The notes under the pieces: generated by a model | The model's input: only the letters and a program-made list of their open reading frames with translations | Databases searched by the model: none | Told to the model about the DNA's origin: nothing | Assembly: GCA_034189065.1 (NCBI GenBank) | Contig: JAXHVQ010000006.1 | Span: 1 to 64,000, forward strand | Length of the DNA: 64,000 bases | DNA from: FACHB-1406 sp034189065 | GTDB taxonomy: Bacteria > Cyanobacteriota > Cyanobacteriia > Cyanobacteriales > Spirulinaceae | Direction of reading: 5' to 3' | Shown here: piece by piece, positions 43,541 to 53,500 of the stretch | Numbering within the stretch: position 1 is the stretch's first letter | Layout of the letters: each line of letters opens with the position of its first letter | Made by a program: the position numbers and the translations under genes

Positions 43541-46500
43541 ATGATCGTCTTGCCCAACTACCACATCCTCGCACAAATCTACGAAAGCTCCAATTCTATC
43601 GTTTATCGAGCTTTGCGAGAAAGCGATAACTTGCCCGTCATCCTCAAAGTCCTCAAACAAGACTATCCCACCCCCCAAGAAATCACTCGCTACAAACAAG
43701 AATATCAAATTACCCGCACGCTCAACCTCGAAGGAGTCGTTAAAGCTTATGACTTCCTACCCTATCAAAAAACATTTGTCATCATCTTAGAAGATTTCGG
43801 CGGGTTATCCTTAAGGCAACTGAGTCTGGAGACAGGCGCAAAAGCATTTCCTCTGACTGAATTTCTAAAAATTGCCGTTCGAGTGACCGATGCCCTGGCT
43901 CAAATTCACGCCAACAATATTATTCACAAAGATATCAATCCCGCCAACATTGTTTTTAACCCCAAAACCAGACAAATCAAAATCATCGACTTTGGCATTT
44001 CGACTCAATTTAGCCAAGAAAACCCTACCCTCAAAAATCCCAACGTCCTCGAAGGCACTCTCGCCTACATCTCTCCCGAACAAACGGGACGAATGAATCG
44101 TTTACTCGACTATCGCACCGACTTTTACTCCCTGGGTGTCACCTTTTACGAACTCTTGACCGGACAGTTACCCTTTGAAACCGAGGATGCCCTAGAATTA
44201 GTTCACTGCCATATTGCTAAGACACCGGTATCGCCCCATGATATTAACTCGGAAATTCCTCAAGGGATTGCCAATATTGTGATGAAGCTGATGGCGAAAA
44301 CGGCTGAGGAACGCTATCAAAGTGCTTTGGGAATTAAAGCCGATTTAGAAGAATGCTTGAATTACTTACAAACAAAAGGCGAAGTATCTCAATTCACTTT
44401 AGGAACTCAAGATCGGTCTGGTCAGTTTAAAATCTCACAAAAACTCTATGGACGAGAGGCAGAAGTTGCAACGTTGCTAACAGCTTTTGAACGAGTCGCT
44501 AACCCCCCTCAATCTTCCCTGACTAAAGGGGGGCAAGGGGGGGTCGAAATGATGTTGGTGGCGGGTTATTCCGGTATCGGTAAATCCGCATTAGTAACCG
44601 AAGTTCATAAACCGATTACCGAAAAACGGGGTTATTTTATCTCTGGTAAATTCGATCGATTTCAGCGCAACATTCCTTACTCGGCAGTCGTTAATGCTTT
44701 CTCCGGATTAATCCGTCAACTCTTAACGGAAAGTGAGGCAAAATTAACCCAATGGCGAAAAAAACTGTTAGCTGCTGTCGGTAGTAATGGACAAATCATT
44801 ATTGATGTTATTCCCGAAGTCGAACTGATTATCGGCAAACAGCCAGTTGTGCCAGAGTTAGGACCAACTGAGTCGCAAAATCGCTTTAATCGTGTTTTTA
44901 GTCAGTTTATCCGAGCCTTTTGTAAAAAAGAGCATCCTTTGGTTATTTTTCTCGACGATTTGCAGTGGGCAGACTCCGCCACGCTCAAGTTAATTGAACT
45001 GATGATGACGGATAATGAAACAAAATACTTATTTCTCATTGGGGCGTATCGAGATAATGAAGTCAGCGCTACTCATCCTCTGATGATTATGCTTGAGAGA
45101 TTGCAAAAACAAGAGTCGGTTATTAATTCGATTACTTTAGCCCCCTTAGCATTAGAGCATATTAGCCAACTTATTGCTGACACTTTACACAGTGACACGG
45201 ATGAGGTTAAACCTCTAGCCGAATTGGTGAAACGAAAAACTGGCGGCAATCCCTTCTTTACTAATCAATTCCTCAAAACACTGCACTCTGAAAATTTAAT
45301 TGCCTTTCACCTACCCCTAACTAACGGAGAAAGTGAAGAAGGGTTCTGGGAGTGGGATATTTTAAATATTGAGAGACAAGAAATTACAGATAATGTTCTG
45401 GAGTTGATGATTGGTAAAGTTAAGAAACTGCCAGAATCAACCCAGCAGGTTTTACAGTTAGCAGCTTGCGTCGGTACTGTTTTTGGCTTGAATACTCTTT
45501 CTATTATTCGCGAAAGATCGCGAGACGAGATTTTTCAAACCCTAACTTCAGCGATTCATTCGGGATCGATCTTGCCGATATCTGAGTTAGATCGGGATTT
45601 GTTAATTCAAACGTATAAGTTCCTGCACGACCAAGTACAACAAGCAGCGTATGCTTTGATTGATGAAGGACAAAAACAAGCAGTTCACTTACAAATCGGT
45701 CGCCTACTGCTGCAAAATACTGCATCAGAGGCGTTATCAGAGAAGATATTTGAAATCATCGATCATCTCAATCTTGGTGTTGAGCTTGTGAGTTCTCCCC
45801 AAGAGCGAGAGAAGATTGCTAAACTAAATTTGATAGCAGGTAAAAAAGCAAAATCAGCAACTGCCTATGCAGCAGCGATTGATTATTTGAAGGCTGGACT
45901 AAAATTACTGAGAACCGATACTTGGCAGAGTCAGTATGACCTAACTTTAAGTCTGTATTCGGAAGCTGTGGAAGCAGCGTATCTTAACGGTAACTTTGAC
46001 GAGATGGAGCAATTGGCTACTGTCGTCAAAAACAATGCCCGACAAATATTAGATCGAGTAAAAATCTACGATAGTAAAATTCAAGCGGCTGTGTCGCAGG
46101 GAAACCTCAAAGAAGCAATTCAAGTTGGGCTGGAAGTGCTGAAGCAGTTAGGGATAAGTTTGCCAGAACAGCCCAGTCAGTTGGATATTCAAAAAGCATT
46201 TAAGGAAACTGCTTCACTCTATGCTAGGCGGGAAATCGAAACATTAATTCTTCTGTCCCCAATGACAGAACCCGAACCACAAGCAGCTATTCATCTCATG
46301 TCGAGTATCTGTGTGGCTGCCTATGCGGCGGCTCCCGAACTGATGGTGCTGCTGGTTATATCGCAGGTTAATCTATCTATAAAACACGGTCATGCTACCT
46401 GTGCAATCTTCGGTTATGTCGCTTATGGGGCATTGTTATGTGGGATTTTTCAAGACATTGAGTCGGGGTATAAGTTTGGCAGGTTAGCCTTAGATTTGGT

Positions 46501-48886
46501 GGAGCAATTCAATGCTACAAAAAACAAGGCTGAGGTATTCGAGGTATTTGGCGGTCATGTCCTATTCTGGAAAAAGCATCTCAGGGAAACAATACCCATT
46601 TTGAGTGAAGGTTATCAAAGTGGCGCGGACACTGGAGACTTTGAATATGCTAGCGGTTGTGCATTTTTTAGATGCAATCATTCATATTTTTTCGGTCACG
46701 AGCTTGCGGAACTAGAACGGGAAACTGCTGCTTATAGTAAGGCAATCAGTCAACTCAGACGGGAAAATTTCTTGAATTGGACTGCAACAGGGTGGCAAGC
46801 CGTTCTTAACTTATTGGGATGCGCTGAAAATCCTTGCAAGTTAATGGGTGATGCTTACAACGAGAATCAATCTTTGCCACGCGCTATTGAAACAAACGAC
46901 CGATGCGAGCTGTGTTTTTTATATTTACACAAGCTGATCTTATCTTATTTGTTTGGCGACGATCGTCAAGCTATCAAGAACGCGGCAATAGCAGAGCAGT
47001 ATTTAGATGGCGTAATAGCCATGCTCGCTGTGCCTATGTTTTATTTCTATGATTCTCTGGCCCATTTAGGCGTATTTGCTGAAGCTTCAAACTCAGATGA
47101 AAAAGCTTTACTCGATCGCATCAACTCTAACCAAGCAAAAATGCAGAACTGGGCGCACCACGCTCCCATGAATTTTTTGCACAAATACCATCTAGTTGAA
47201 GCAGAAAAAACACGAGTTTTAGGACAGGTTATTGAAGCTGAAGAGTTTTACGAACAAGCTATTGTCGGAGCTAGAGAAAACGAATATCTTCAAGAAGAAG
47301 CTCTAGCTTATGAGTTGGCAGCCAAGTTTTATCTAGAGCGGGGTCGGGAGAGGATTGCTCAAACTTATATGAAAGAGGCACACTACACCTACACGCGCTG
47401 GGGAGCGAAGGCAAAAGTTGAGGATTTGGAAGCCAAATATTCGCAGTTACTCCCTCAATCATCAACGACTAAAAGCGTTACTTCTGCGACAACGACGAGT
47501 AGGGCTACTACGGGCAGTCAGTCCTGTGAATTGTTGGATTTAGGTAGTGTTATGAAAGCCTCCCAAACCATTGCTGGCGAAATTGTGCTAGAAAAGTTAC
47601 TCAATAATTTGATGAGAATTTCGATCGAAAATGCTGGAGCGCAAACTGGCTTCCTCATTTTGGAAAAAGCCGGGAAATGGTTTATTGAAGCATCGGGCAA
47701 TGTGGATTGCGATCGCGTCACAGTTTTACAGTCAATTTCCCTTGACTCCTCTTTACCCGTATCGCTTGTTAACTATGTCACCCGCACTCGAGAAACAGTC
47801 GTAAAAAATGATGCCGCTAATGAAGGCAGATTTACGAATGACCCGTATATTAAAACAAATCAGACTAAATCTATTTTGTGCGCGCCACTTATGAATCAAG
47901 GTCAACTCAGCGGTATTGTCTATCTGGAAAATAATCTCGCGACGGGCGCTTTTACTCCAGACCGATTAGAAGTCATACAACTTTTATCCGGGCAAGCTGC
48001 GATTGCGATTGATAACGCCCGACTTTACAATAACCTCGAACAAAAAGTGCAAGAACGAACCGAACAGTTACAAAACAAAAATGAAGAACTTGCTGTTACT
48101 CTCGAACAACTCCAAACGACCCAAAAGCAGTTGGTTGAGTCGGAAAAAATGTCCGCTTTGGGGGGGTTAGTTGCTGGCATTGCCCACGAAGTTAATACGC
48201 CTCTGGGAATTGGCGTGGCGGCGACTTCCCATTTATCCGATAAAACGGCGAGTTTAATCCAAGCGTACCGCGTCGGCAAGATGAAGAAATCGCACCTCGA
48301 ACAGTTCCTCGATACGACCGAACGCAGCACTCAATTGTTGCTCGAACACCTCAACCAAGCGGCGGGATTAATTCAAAGCTTTAAACAAGTTGCTGTTGAC
48401 CAGTCGAGTGAAGCACGACGCGCGTTTAAGCTGAAAGAATATCTACAGGCGGTGATGATATCGTTGCAGCCTAAATTGCAAGGAACTCGTCATCAAATTG
48501 AAATTCGGGGCGAGGAAAGTTTAATAATAGAAAGCTATCCCGGAGCAATTTCGCAAATTATTACGAACTTCTTGACAAACTCTTTAATTCATGCGTATGA
48601 TACCGGAGAGAGGGGCAAAATACAGCTCGATTTTTCTCGAATAGAGGAGAGAATTATCCTCAAGTATACAGATGATGGAAAGGGAATCGCGCCCGAACAC
48701 AAGGAGCAAATTTTTAACCCGTTCTTCACGACAGCTAGGGGTCAAGGAGGAAGTGGTTTGGGGCTACATATTGTTTATAATTTAGTAACCCAAAAGCTGG
48801 GGGGAACGATTGAATGTGAAAGTCAGTTGGGGGTGGGGACAACGTTTGCGATTCAGTTCCCAGCAGGTGAGGCGGATTTCTTCTAA
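43541..48886 (+). CDS. Ser/Thr kinase - AAA ATPase - GAF - histidine kinase fusion
   Basis: A 1781-residue signalling protein from ATG 43541. The N-terminal eukaryote-type kinase (residues 5-270) has VILKVLKQ with the ATP Lys, HKDINPANIVFN as catalytic loop and DFGIST. An AAA/STAND-like ATPase begins at YGREAEVATLL, with Walker A GYSGIGKSALV near 345 and Walker B VIFLDDLQWAD near 470. A long TPR-like helical section follows to about 1290, then a GAF domain (SIENAGAQTGFLILEKAG to AIAIDNARLY), a coiled coil, and the histidine kinase with GIAHEVNTPLGIGVAA and GSGLGLHIVYNLV. The type is common in filamentous cyanobacteria. A palindromic repeat is inserted in frame near residue 320. A receiver-cyclase gene follows 72 bp downstream. 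Confidence 0.96.
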   Translation: MIVLPNYHILAQIYESSNSIVYRALRESDNLPVILKVLKQDYPTPQEITRYKQEYQITRTLNLEGVVKAYDFLPYQKTFVIILEDFGGLSLRQLSLETGAKAFPLTEFLKIAVRVTDALAQIHANNIIHKDINPANIVFNPKTRQIKIIDFGISTQFSQENPTLKNPNVLEGTLAYISPEQTGRMNRLLDYRTDFYSLGVTFYELLTGQLPFETEDALELVHCHIAKTPVSPHDINSEIPQGIANIVMKLMAKTAEERYQSALGIKADLEECLNYLQTKGEVSQFTLGTQDRSGQFKISQKLYGREAEVATLLTAFERVANPPQSSLTKGGQGGVEMMLVAGYSGIGKSALVTEVHKPITEKRGYFISGKFDRFQRNIPYSAVVNAFSGLIRQLLTESEAKLTQWRKKLLAAVGSNGQIIIDVIPEVELIIGKQPVVPELGPTESQNRFNRVFSQFIRAFCKKEHPLVIFLDDLQWADSATLKLIELMMTDNETKYLFLIGAYRDNEVSATHPLMIMLERLQKQESVINSITLAPLALEHISQLIADTLHSDTDEVKPLAELVKRKTGGNPFFTNQFLKTLHSENLIAFHLPLTNGESEEGFWEWDILNIERQEITDNVLELMIGKVKKLPESTQQVLQLAACVGTVFGLNTLSIIRERSRDEIFQTLTSAIHSGSILPISELDRDLLIQTYKFLHDQVQQAAYALIDEGQKQAVHLQIGRLLLQNTASEALSEKIFEIIDHLNLGVELVSSPQEREKIAKLNLIAGKKAKSATAYAAAIDYLKAGLKLLRTDTWQSQYDLTLSLYSEAVEAAYLNGNFDEMEQLATVVKNNARQILDRVKIYDSKIQAAVSQGNLKEAIQVGLEVLKQLGISLPEQPSQLDIQKAFKETASLYARREIETLILLSPMTEPEPQAAIHLMSSICVAAYAAAPELMVLLVISQVNLSIKHGHATCAIFGYVAYGALLCGIFQDIESGYKFGRLALDLVEQFNATKNKAEVFEVFGGHVLFWKKHLRETIPILSEGYQSGADTGDFEYASGCAFFRCNHSYFFGHELAELERETAAYSKAISQLRRENFLNWTATGWQAVLNLLGCAENPCKLMGDAYNENQSLPRAIETNDRCELCFLYLHKLILSYLFGDDRQAIKNAAIAEQYLDGVIAMLAVPMFYFYDSLAHLGVFAEASNSDEKALLDRINSNQAKMQNWAHHAPMNFLHKYHLVEAEKTRVLGQVIEAEEFYEQAIVGARENEYLQEEALAYELAAKFYLERGRERIAQTYMKEAHYTYTRWGAKAKVEDLEAKYSQLLPQSSTTKSVTSATTTSRATTGSQSCELLDLGSVMKASQTIAGEIVLEKLLNNLMRISIENAGAQTGFLILEKAGKWFIEASGNVDCDRVTVLQSISLDSSLPVSLVNYVTRTRETVVKNDAANEGRFTNDPYIKTNQTKSILCAPLMNQGQLSGIVYLENNLATGAFTPDRLEVIQLLSGQAAIAIDNARLYNNLEQKVQERTEQLQNKNEELAVTLEQLQTTQKQLVESEKMSALGGLVAGIAHEVNTPLGIGVAATSHLSDKTASLIQAYRVGKMKKSHLEQFLDTTERSTQLLLEHLNQAAGLIQSFKQVAVDQSSEARRAFKLKEYLQAVMISLQPKLQGTRHQIEIRGEESLIIESYPGAISQIITNFLTNSLIHAYDTGERGKIQLDFSRIEERIILKYTDDGKGIAPEHKEQIFNPFFTTARGQGGSGLGLHIVYNLVTQKLGGTIECESQLGVGTTFAIQFPAGEADFF
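44502..44543. repeat. Palindromic CCCCCCTC/AAGGGGGG repeat inside a gene
   Basis: An inverted repeat of the C6-TCAA...G6 class, well known in cyanobacterial spacers, lies in frame within the kinase fusion and encodes PPQSSLTKGGQGG between the kinase and ATPase domains. Its length leaves the frame intact. Confidence 0.8.
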
Positions 48887-48958
48887 ATCTCTCCGATGGA
48901 GGGGTACTGTAAATGGAATCGATATTTTAAACTCCATTTTTATTGTTAGGTCGATCTT

Positions 48959-50413
48959 ATGTCGATAGAAACTCTTTTGACGAATGAGAAGCGCGAAAGC
49001 TCTCCCGCAGACGATGATGAGGTTATCTTTGCTGAAGAAGATGGCGATGAGAGCGATGAGGTGATTTTCGCTTCTGAAGATGACGATGAAGCGATCGCGC
49101 GCCCTTCCCAACTCCCCCGTGCTTCCCTCGAAATTGACTGCGATCCCGATGCTTGGGTTGTTTTGTCGGTGGACGACCAAATGGGAATTCGCGAAGCCGT
49201 TAAAATGATTTTAGCCGATTTTAAGTTTGAGGGGAAGCCCCTACAAGTCCTCGAAGCCTCTTCGGAACAAGAAGCAAGAGCGATCGCGAACGAGCGCCGG
49301 GATATCGCTTTGATGTTTGTGGATGTGGTGATGGAACGAGAAGATTCGGGTTTGCAACTGGTGCGCTATATCCGAGAAGAATTGGGGAATACGGCTGTCC
49401 GTCTTGTTTTACTCACCGGACAGCCGGGACAAGCGCCGGAAGATGAGGTGGTAGTCCGCTACGATATCGACAACTATTTAACCAAAACTGAATTTACAAA
49501 TCGCAAGTTATTTTCGACGGTGGTAACGGCATTGAGAGCATTTCGGACGATCGCGCAATTGGAGCAGAGCAAGCGAGAAATGGCTCAGTTGGCGAATGCT
49601 TCGATGCGGTTTGTCCCCGCGCGTTTCCTCCAGTTGTTGAACAAGAAAAGTTTAGTGGATGTGGAGTTGGGAAATAGCGTCGAGAAGAAAATGTCGGTGT
49701 TATTCGCCGATATTCGTTCTTTTACCAGTCTCTCGGAACAGATGGGTTTGGAGGATAATTTTAAGTTTATCAATTCCTATTTGTCGCGTATGGAACCGGC
49801 GATCGCGGAAAATGGCGGTTTCATCGACAAGTATTTGGGCGATGGGATTATGGCGCTGTTCGAGCAGACAGCAGACGATGCGTTGAGGGCGGCGATCGCG
49901 ATGTTGAAGGTTCTCGCCGAGTACAATCAAACGCGACAACATCCCCGTCGTCCGCCGCTTTCAGTGGGAATTGGGATTAACACGGGCGATGTGATGTTGG
50001 GAACCATTGGCGGACATTCTCGCATTGATAGTACGGCGATTGGCGATACGGTGAATCTCGCCGCGCGCTTGGAGCAGTTAACGAAGGTGTATCAATCTCC
50101 TTTGCTCATTTCCCACGATACGCTGTGGTCTTTGCACGATCCGATGGCCTATTGCGTGCGTTTCATCGGTCGCGTCCAGGTGAAGGGAAAGGCCAAGCTC
50201 GTTGGGGTGTTTGAAGTTTTCGATGCGGAGCCGATTGAGATACGGGAGGCTAAGTTACAGACGAAATCGATGTTTGAACTGGCTTTAGTTTATCACTATC
50301 AAGGACAGTTGGAGGAGGCGATGGAATTGTTGGAAGAGTGCGTGCGGCAAAATCCAGAGGATGCGATCGCTATGGCTTATTTGGCGCGCGATCGTAAGCG
50401 GGCGTTGGTTTAG
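48959..50413 (+). CDS. Receiver-class III adenylate/guanylate cyclase
   Basis: A 484-residue response regulator with cyclase output. An acidic N-terminus with a near-repeat (DEVIFAEED/DEVIFASED) precedes the receiver (about 65-195): LSVDDQMG with Asp72, phosphoacceptor Asp122 in MFVDVVMERED, Thr153 and Lys176. The class III cyclase (about 240-425) has metal ligands Asp251 in FADIRSFT and Asp295 in YLGDGIMAL, Lys291 before it, and IGDTVNLAARLE at 362-372, fitting a substrate pocket for adenine. A TPR-like helix pair ends the protein. It lies 72 bp after the kinase fusion on the same strand, so it is the likely phosphoryl acceptor and cAMP the likely product. Confidence 0.93.
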   Translation: MSIETLLTNEKRESSPADDDEVIFAEEDGDESDEVIFASEDDDEAIARPSQLPRASLEIDCDPDAWVVLSVDDQMGIREAVKMILADFKFEGKPLQVLEASSEQEARAIANERRDIALMFVDVVMEREDSGLQLVRYIREELGNTAVRLVLLTGQPGQAPEDEVVVRYDIDNYLTKTEFTNRKLFSTVVTALRAFRTIAQLEQSKREMAQLANASMRFVPARFLQLLNKKSLVDVELGNSVEKKMSVLFADIRSFTSLSEQMGLEDNFKFINSYLSRMEPAIAENGGFIDKYLGDGIMALFEQTADDALRAAIAMLKVLAEYNQTRQHPRRPPLSVGIGINTGDVMLGTIGGHSRIDSTAIGDTVNLAARLEQLTKVYQSPLLISHDTLWSLHDPMAYCVRFIGRVQVKGKAKLVGVFEVFDAEPIEIREAKLQTKSMFELALVYHYQGQLEEAMELLEECVRQNPEDAIAMAYLARDRKRALV

Positions 50414-50480
50414 TTTGTCATTTGTCATTTGTCATTTGTCATTTGTCATTAATAATTAATAATTGATAATTGATAAATTA
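50414..50480. repeat. Heptamer array TTTGTCA plus AT-rich run
   Basis: Five tandem TTTGTCA units start right after the cyclase stop, followed by AATAATTAATAATTGATAATTGATAA. A tandem heptamer of the same class as elsewhere in the window, with a different unit. Confidence 0.9.
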
Positions 50481-50550
50481 GATCTAAGACCTCCTCTATT
50501 TCCTGCTATAAAAGTGGAAAGAAAGTTGGCGACTTGTGAGGCGCGGGGTT

Positions 50551-53500
50551 ATGAAACGCATCGTTTTAATTGCAGGGTTCGAGTCGTTCAACGCAGACTT
50601 ATATCGTCAGGCGGCACAGATGGCGAGTTCTCGCTGTTTGGAATTAGAAATTGAAACATTTAGCGATCGCGATATTGCCACCCAACCCGACACGGTTGCT
50701 ACGGCGTTATCTCGGGCGGATGTATTTTTTGCCAGTCTCATTTTTGACTACGACCAAGTGTTATGGTTGCGCGATCGCGCCGCACAGATTCCCATTCGTC
50801 TCGTTTTTGAGTCGGCGTTGGAACTGATGAGTTTGACGAAATTGGGAAAGTTCGCGATCGGCGATCGCCCGAAAGGAATGCCCAAACCCGTCAAATTTAT
50901 CCTCGACAAATTCAGCCAAGGACGCGAAGAAGACAAACTCGCCGGTTACATCAGCTTCCTCAAAATTGGTCCTAAACTTCTCAAATATATCCCCGCTAAA
51001 AAAGTTCAAGACTTGCGCAACTGGCTGATAATTTACGGCTACTGGAATGCGGGGGGAATGGAAAATGTCGCTGCTTTATTCTGGACATTGGGCGAAAAGT
51101 ACCTGGAACTCGAAATTGGCGAAATTCCGCCTCCAGTTGAAACGCCTAATATGGGACTGTTACATCCCGATTGCGACGGCTATTTTACCTCTCCCAAACA
51201 GTATTTAAACTGGTATTTAAACTCCAAAAACTCTTCAAATTCTCCTCTTGGAAATCCCCCTCTCACCACCCTAAAAAAAGAGAAAAACGAAAAACGCTTT
51301 TCCGTTGCTTCGTCTGGCGATGAGAGGGGATCGAAACCTCCCGTTGTCGGCATTCTTCTATACCGCAAGCACGTTATTACGAAACAACCTTATATTCCCC
51401 AACTCATCCGCAAATTTGAAACCGCCGGTCTCATTCCCCTACCCATCTTTATCAACGGCGTAGAAGGTCACGTCGCCGTCCGAGATTGGATGACAACGGC
51501 TTACGAAACGGCCCAACGAAAACAGGGAAACATCGAAACAAACTCCCTTTCTGCTGAAGCCGTAGAAGTCGATTCTCTTGTTTCTACAATTGGTTTTCCC
51601 CTCGTTGGCGGTCCTGCCGGTTCGATGGAAGCCGGACGACAAGTCGAAGTTGCAAAGTGCATTTTAACCGCTAAAAATATCCCGTATCTTATTGCAGCGC
51701 CGCTATTAATTCAAGATATTCACTCCTGGACGCGCCAAGGAATTGGGGGCTTGCAAAGTGTCGTATTGTATGCTTTGCCCGAACTCGACGGCGCGATCGA
51801 TACTATTCCCCTCGGCGGTTTGGTAGGAGAAAATATTTATCTCATTCCCGAACGTGCCAATCGCCTGACTAATCGCGTTCAAAGTTGGATTCGACTGCGA
51901 CAAACTCCTCCCGCCGAACGCAAAGTTGCCATTATTTTATACGGCTTTCCTCCCGGTTACGGCGCAACGGGAACGGCTGCTTTATTAAATGTTCCCAAAA
52001 GCTTGCTCAATCTTCTCCGCGCCCTGAAAGCACAAGGATATACAGTTGGCGATCTTCCTAAAGATGGGGAGGAAATTATTGACTGGGTGAAAGAAGCCGA
52101 TGAAAGTTTTCCCTCTTCAGATGAATACGAAGATTTTTCACGCGATCGCGAGCCAAAATCAAAAACTCCAATCCCGCAAACTGTATCTGTTGAAACTTTA
52201 GAACGCTGGCTGGGATATCTTTTAACAACGCGCATCGAGAAACAGTGGAAATCTCTCACTCAAACGGGGATTAAAACCAGCGGAGACAATTTTCTCGTCA
52301 GCGGCATTCAATTGGGCAATATTTGGATCGGCGTTCAGCCTCCCTTGGGACTTTCCGGCGATCCCATGCGTTTAATGTTTGAGAAGGATTTAACGCCCCA
52401 TCCTCAATATGCAGCCTTTTATAAGTGGTTGCAACATGAATTTCAAGCCGATGCAATCCTCCACTTCGGAATGCACGGTACGGTGGAATGGCTTCCCGGA
52501 TCGCCCTTGGGAAATACGGGCTATTCTTGGCCGGATATTTTGCTGGGAAACTTGCCCAATCTTTATATTTATGCTTGCAACAATCCTTCGGAATCGATTT
52601 TGGCAAAACGTCGCGGCTACGGCGTTTTAGTTTCCCACAACGTTCCTCCTTACGGTCGCGCGGGATTGTATAAAGAGTTGATGGCGTTGCGCGAGTTGAT
52701 TGGGGAATATCGAGAAGACCCGGAAAAGAATTATGCGCTCAAAGAGGCAATTTGTCAGAAAATTGTGGATGCTGGGTTAGATGCAGATTGTCGTTTTGAG
52801 GAGGGAGATAAGTTAGGGATTGCGTTTAATCTTGAAAATGCGAAACTGTTTAGTAAAAAAGCAATAAATGGGTATTTTGTCAAGGTTTATGAATACCTGC
52901 AAGTCGTCGAACAGCGTTTATTTTCATCGGGATTGCATACCCTGGGCGAAAAACCCGATCGCGCCTCCCTCTCCTCCTATTTAAATGCTTATTTTGGCGA
53001 GGAAACTTTTCCTGCGGAGGCGATAGAGGAGGTTTATAGAGGTCGCGACCAAAAGGAGATTTTGCAACTTTGGGAAAATCTATTACTTCAACAGCAACGC
53101 GAACTAACAGACGAGCAACGAAATAATTTAAGCGAAGCCATTGAAATCCGCGATCGCCTGATGCAAACCCCCGACGAAATAACCAACCTCCTGCGCGGAC
53201 TTAATGGAGAATATATTCCCCCCGCACCGGGAGGCGATTTATTGCGCGATGGCGTTGGCGTTTTGCCGACGGGACGCAATATTTATGCTTTAGATCCCTA
53301 TCGAATGCCATCTCCCGCTGCTTGGGAACGGGGACGAGAAATTGCTAAAAAAATTATCGCCCAACATCTAGAAGAACGCGACGCATATCCCGAAACCGTC
53401 GCGGTGATGTTATGGGGATTAGATACCATTAAAACCAAAGGAGAATCCCTGGGCATTGTGTTAGAATTAGTGGGTGCAGAACCGATTAAGGAGGGAACGG

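Noticed and set aside
43387..43557. N-terminal extension of the small gene at 43162 to a start at 43557
   Set aside because: The extension is Arg/Asp-rich from HIP1 sites and overlaps the start of the kinase fusion.
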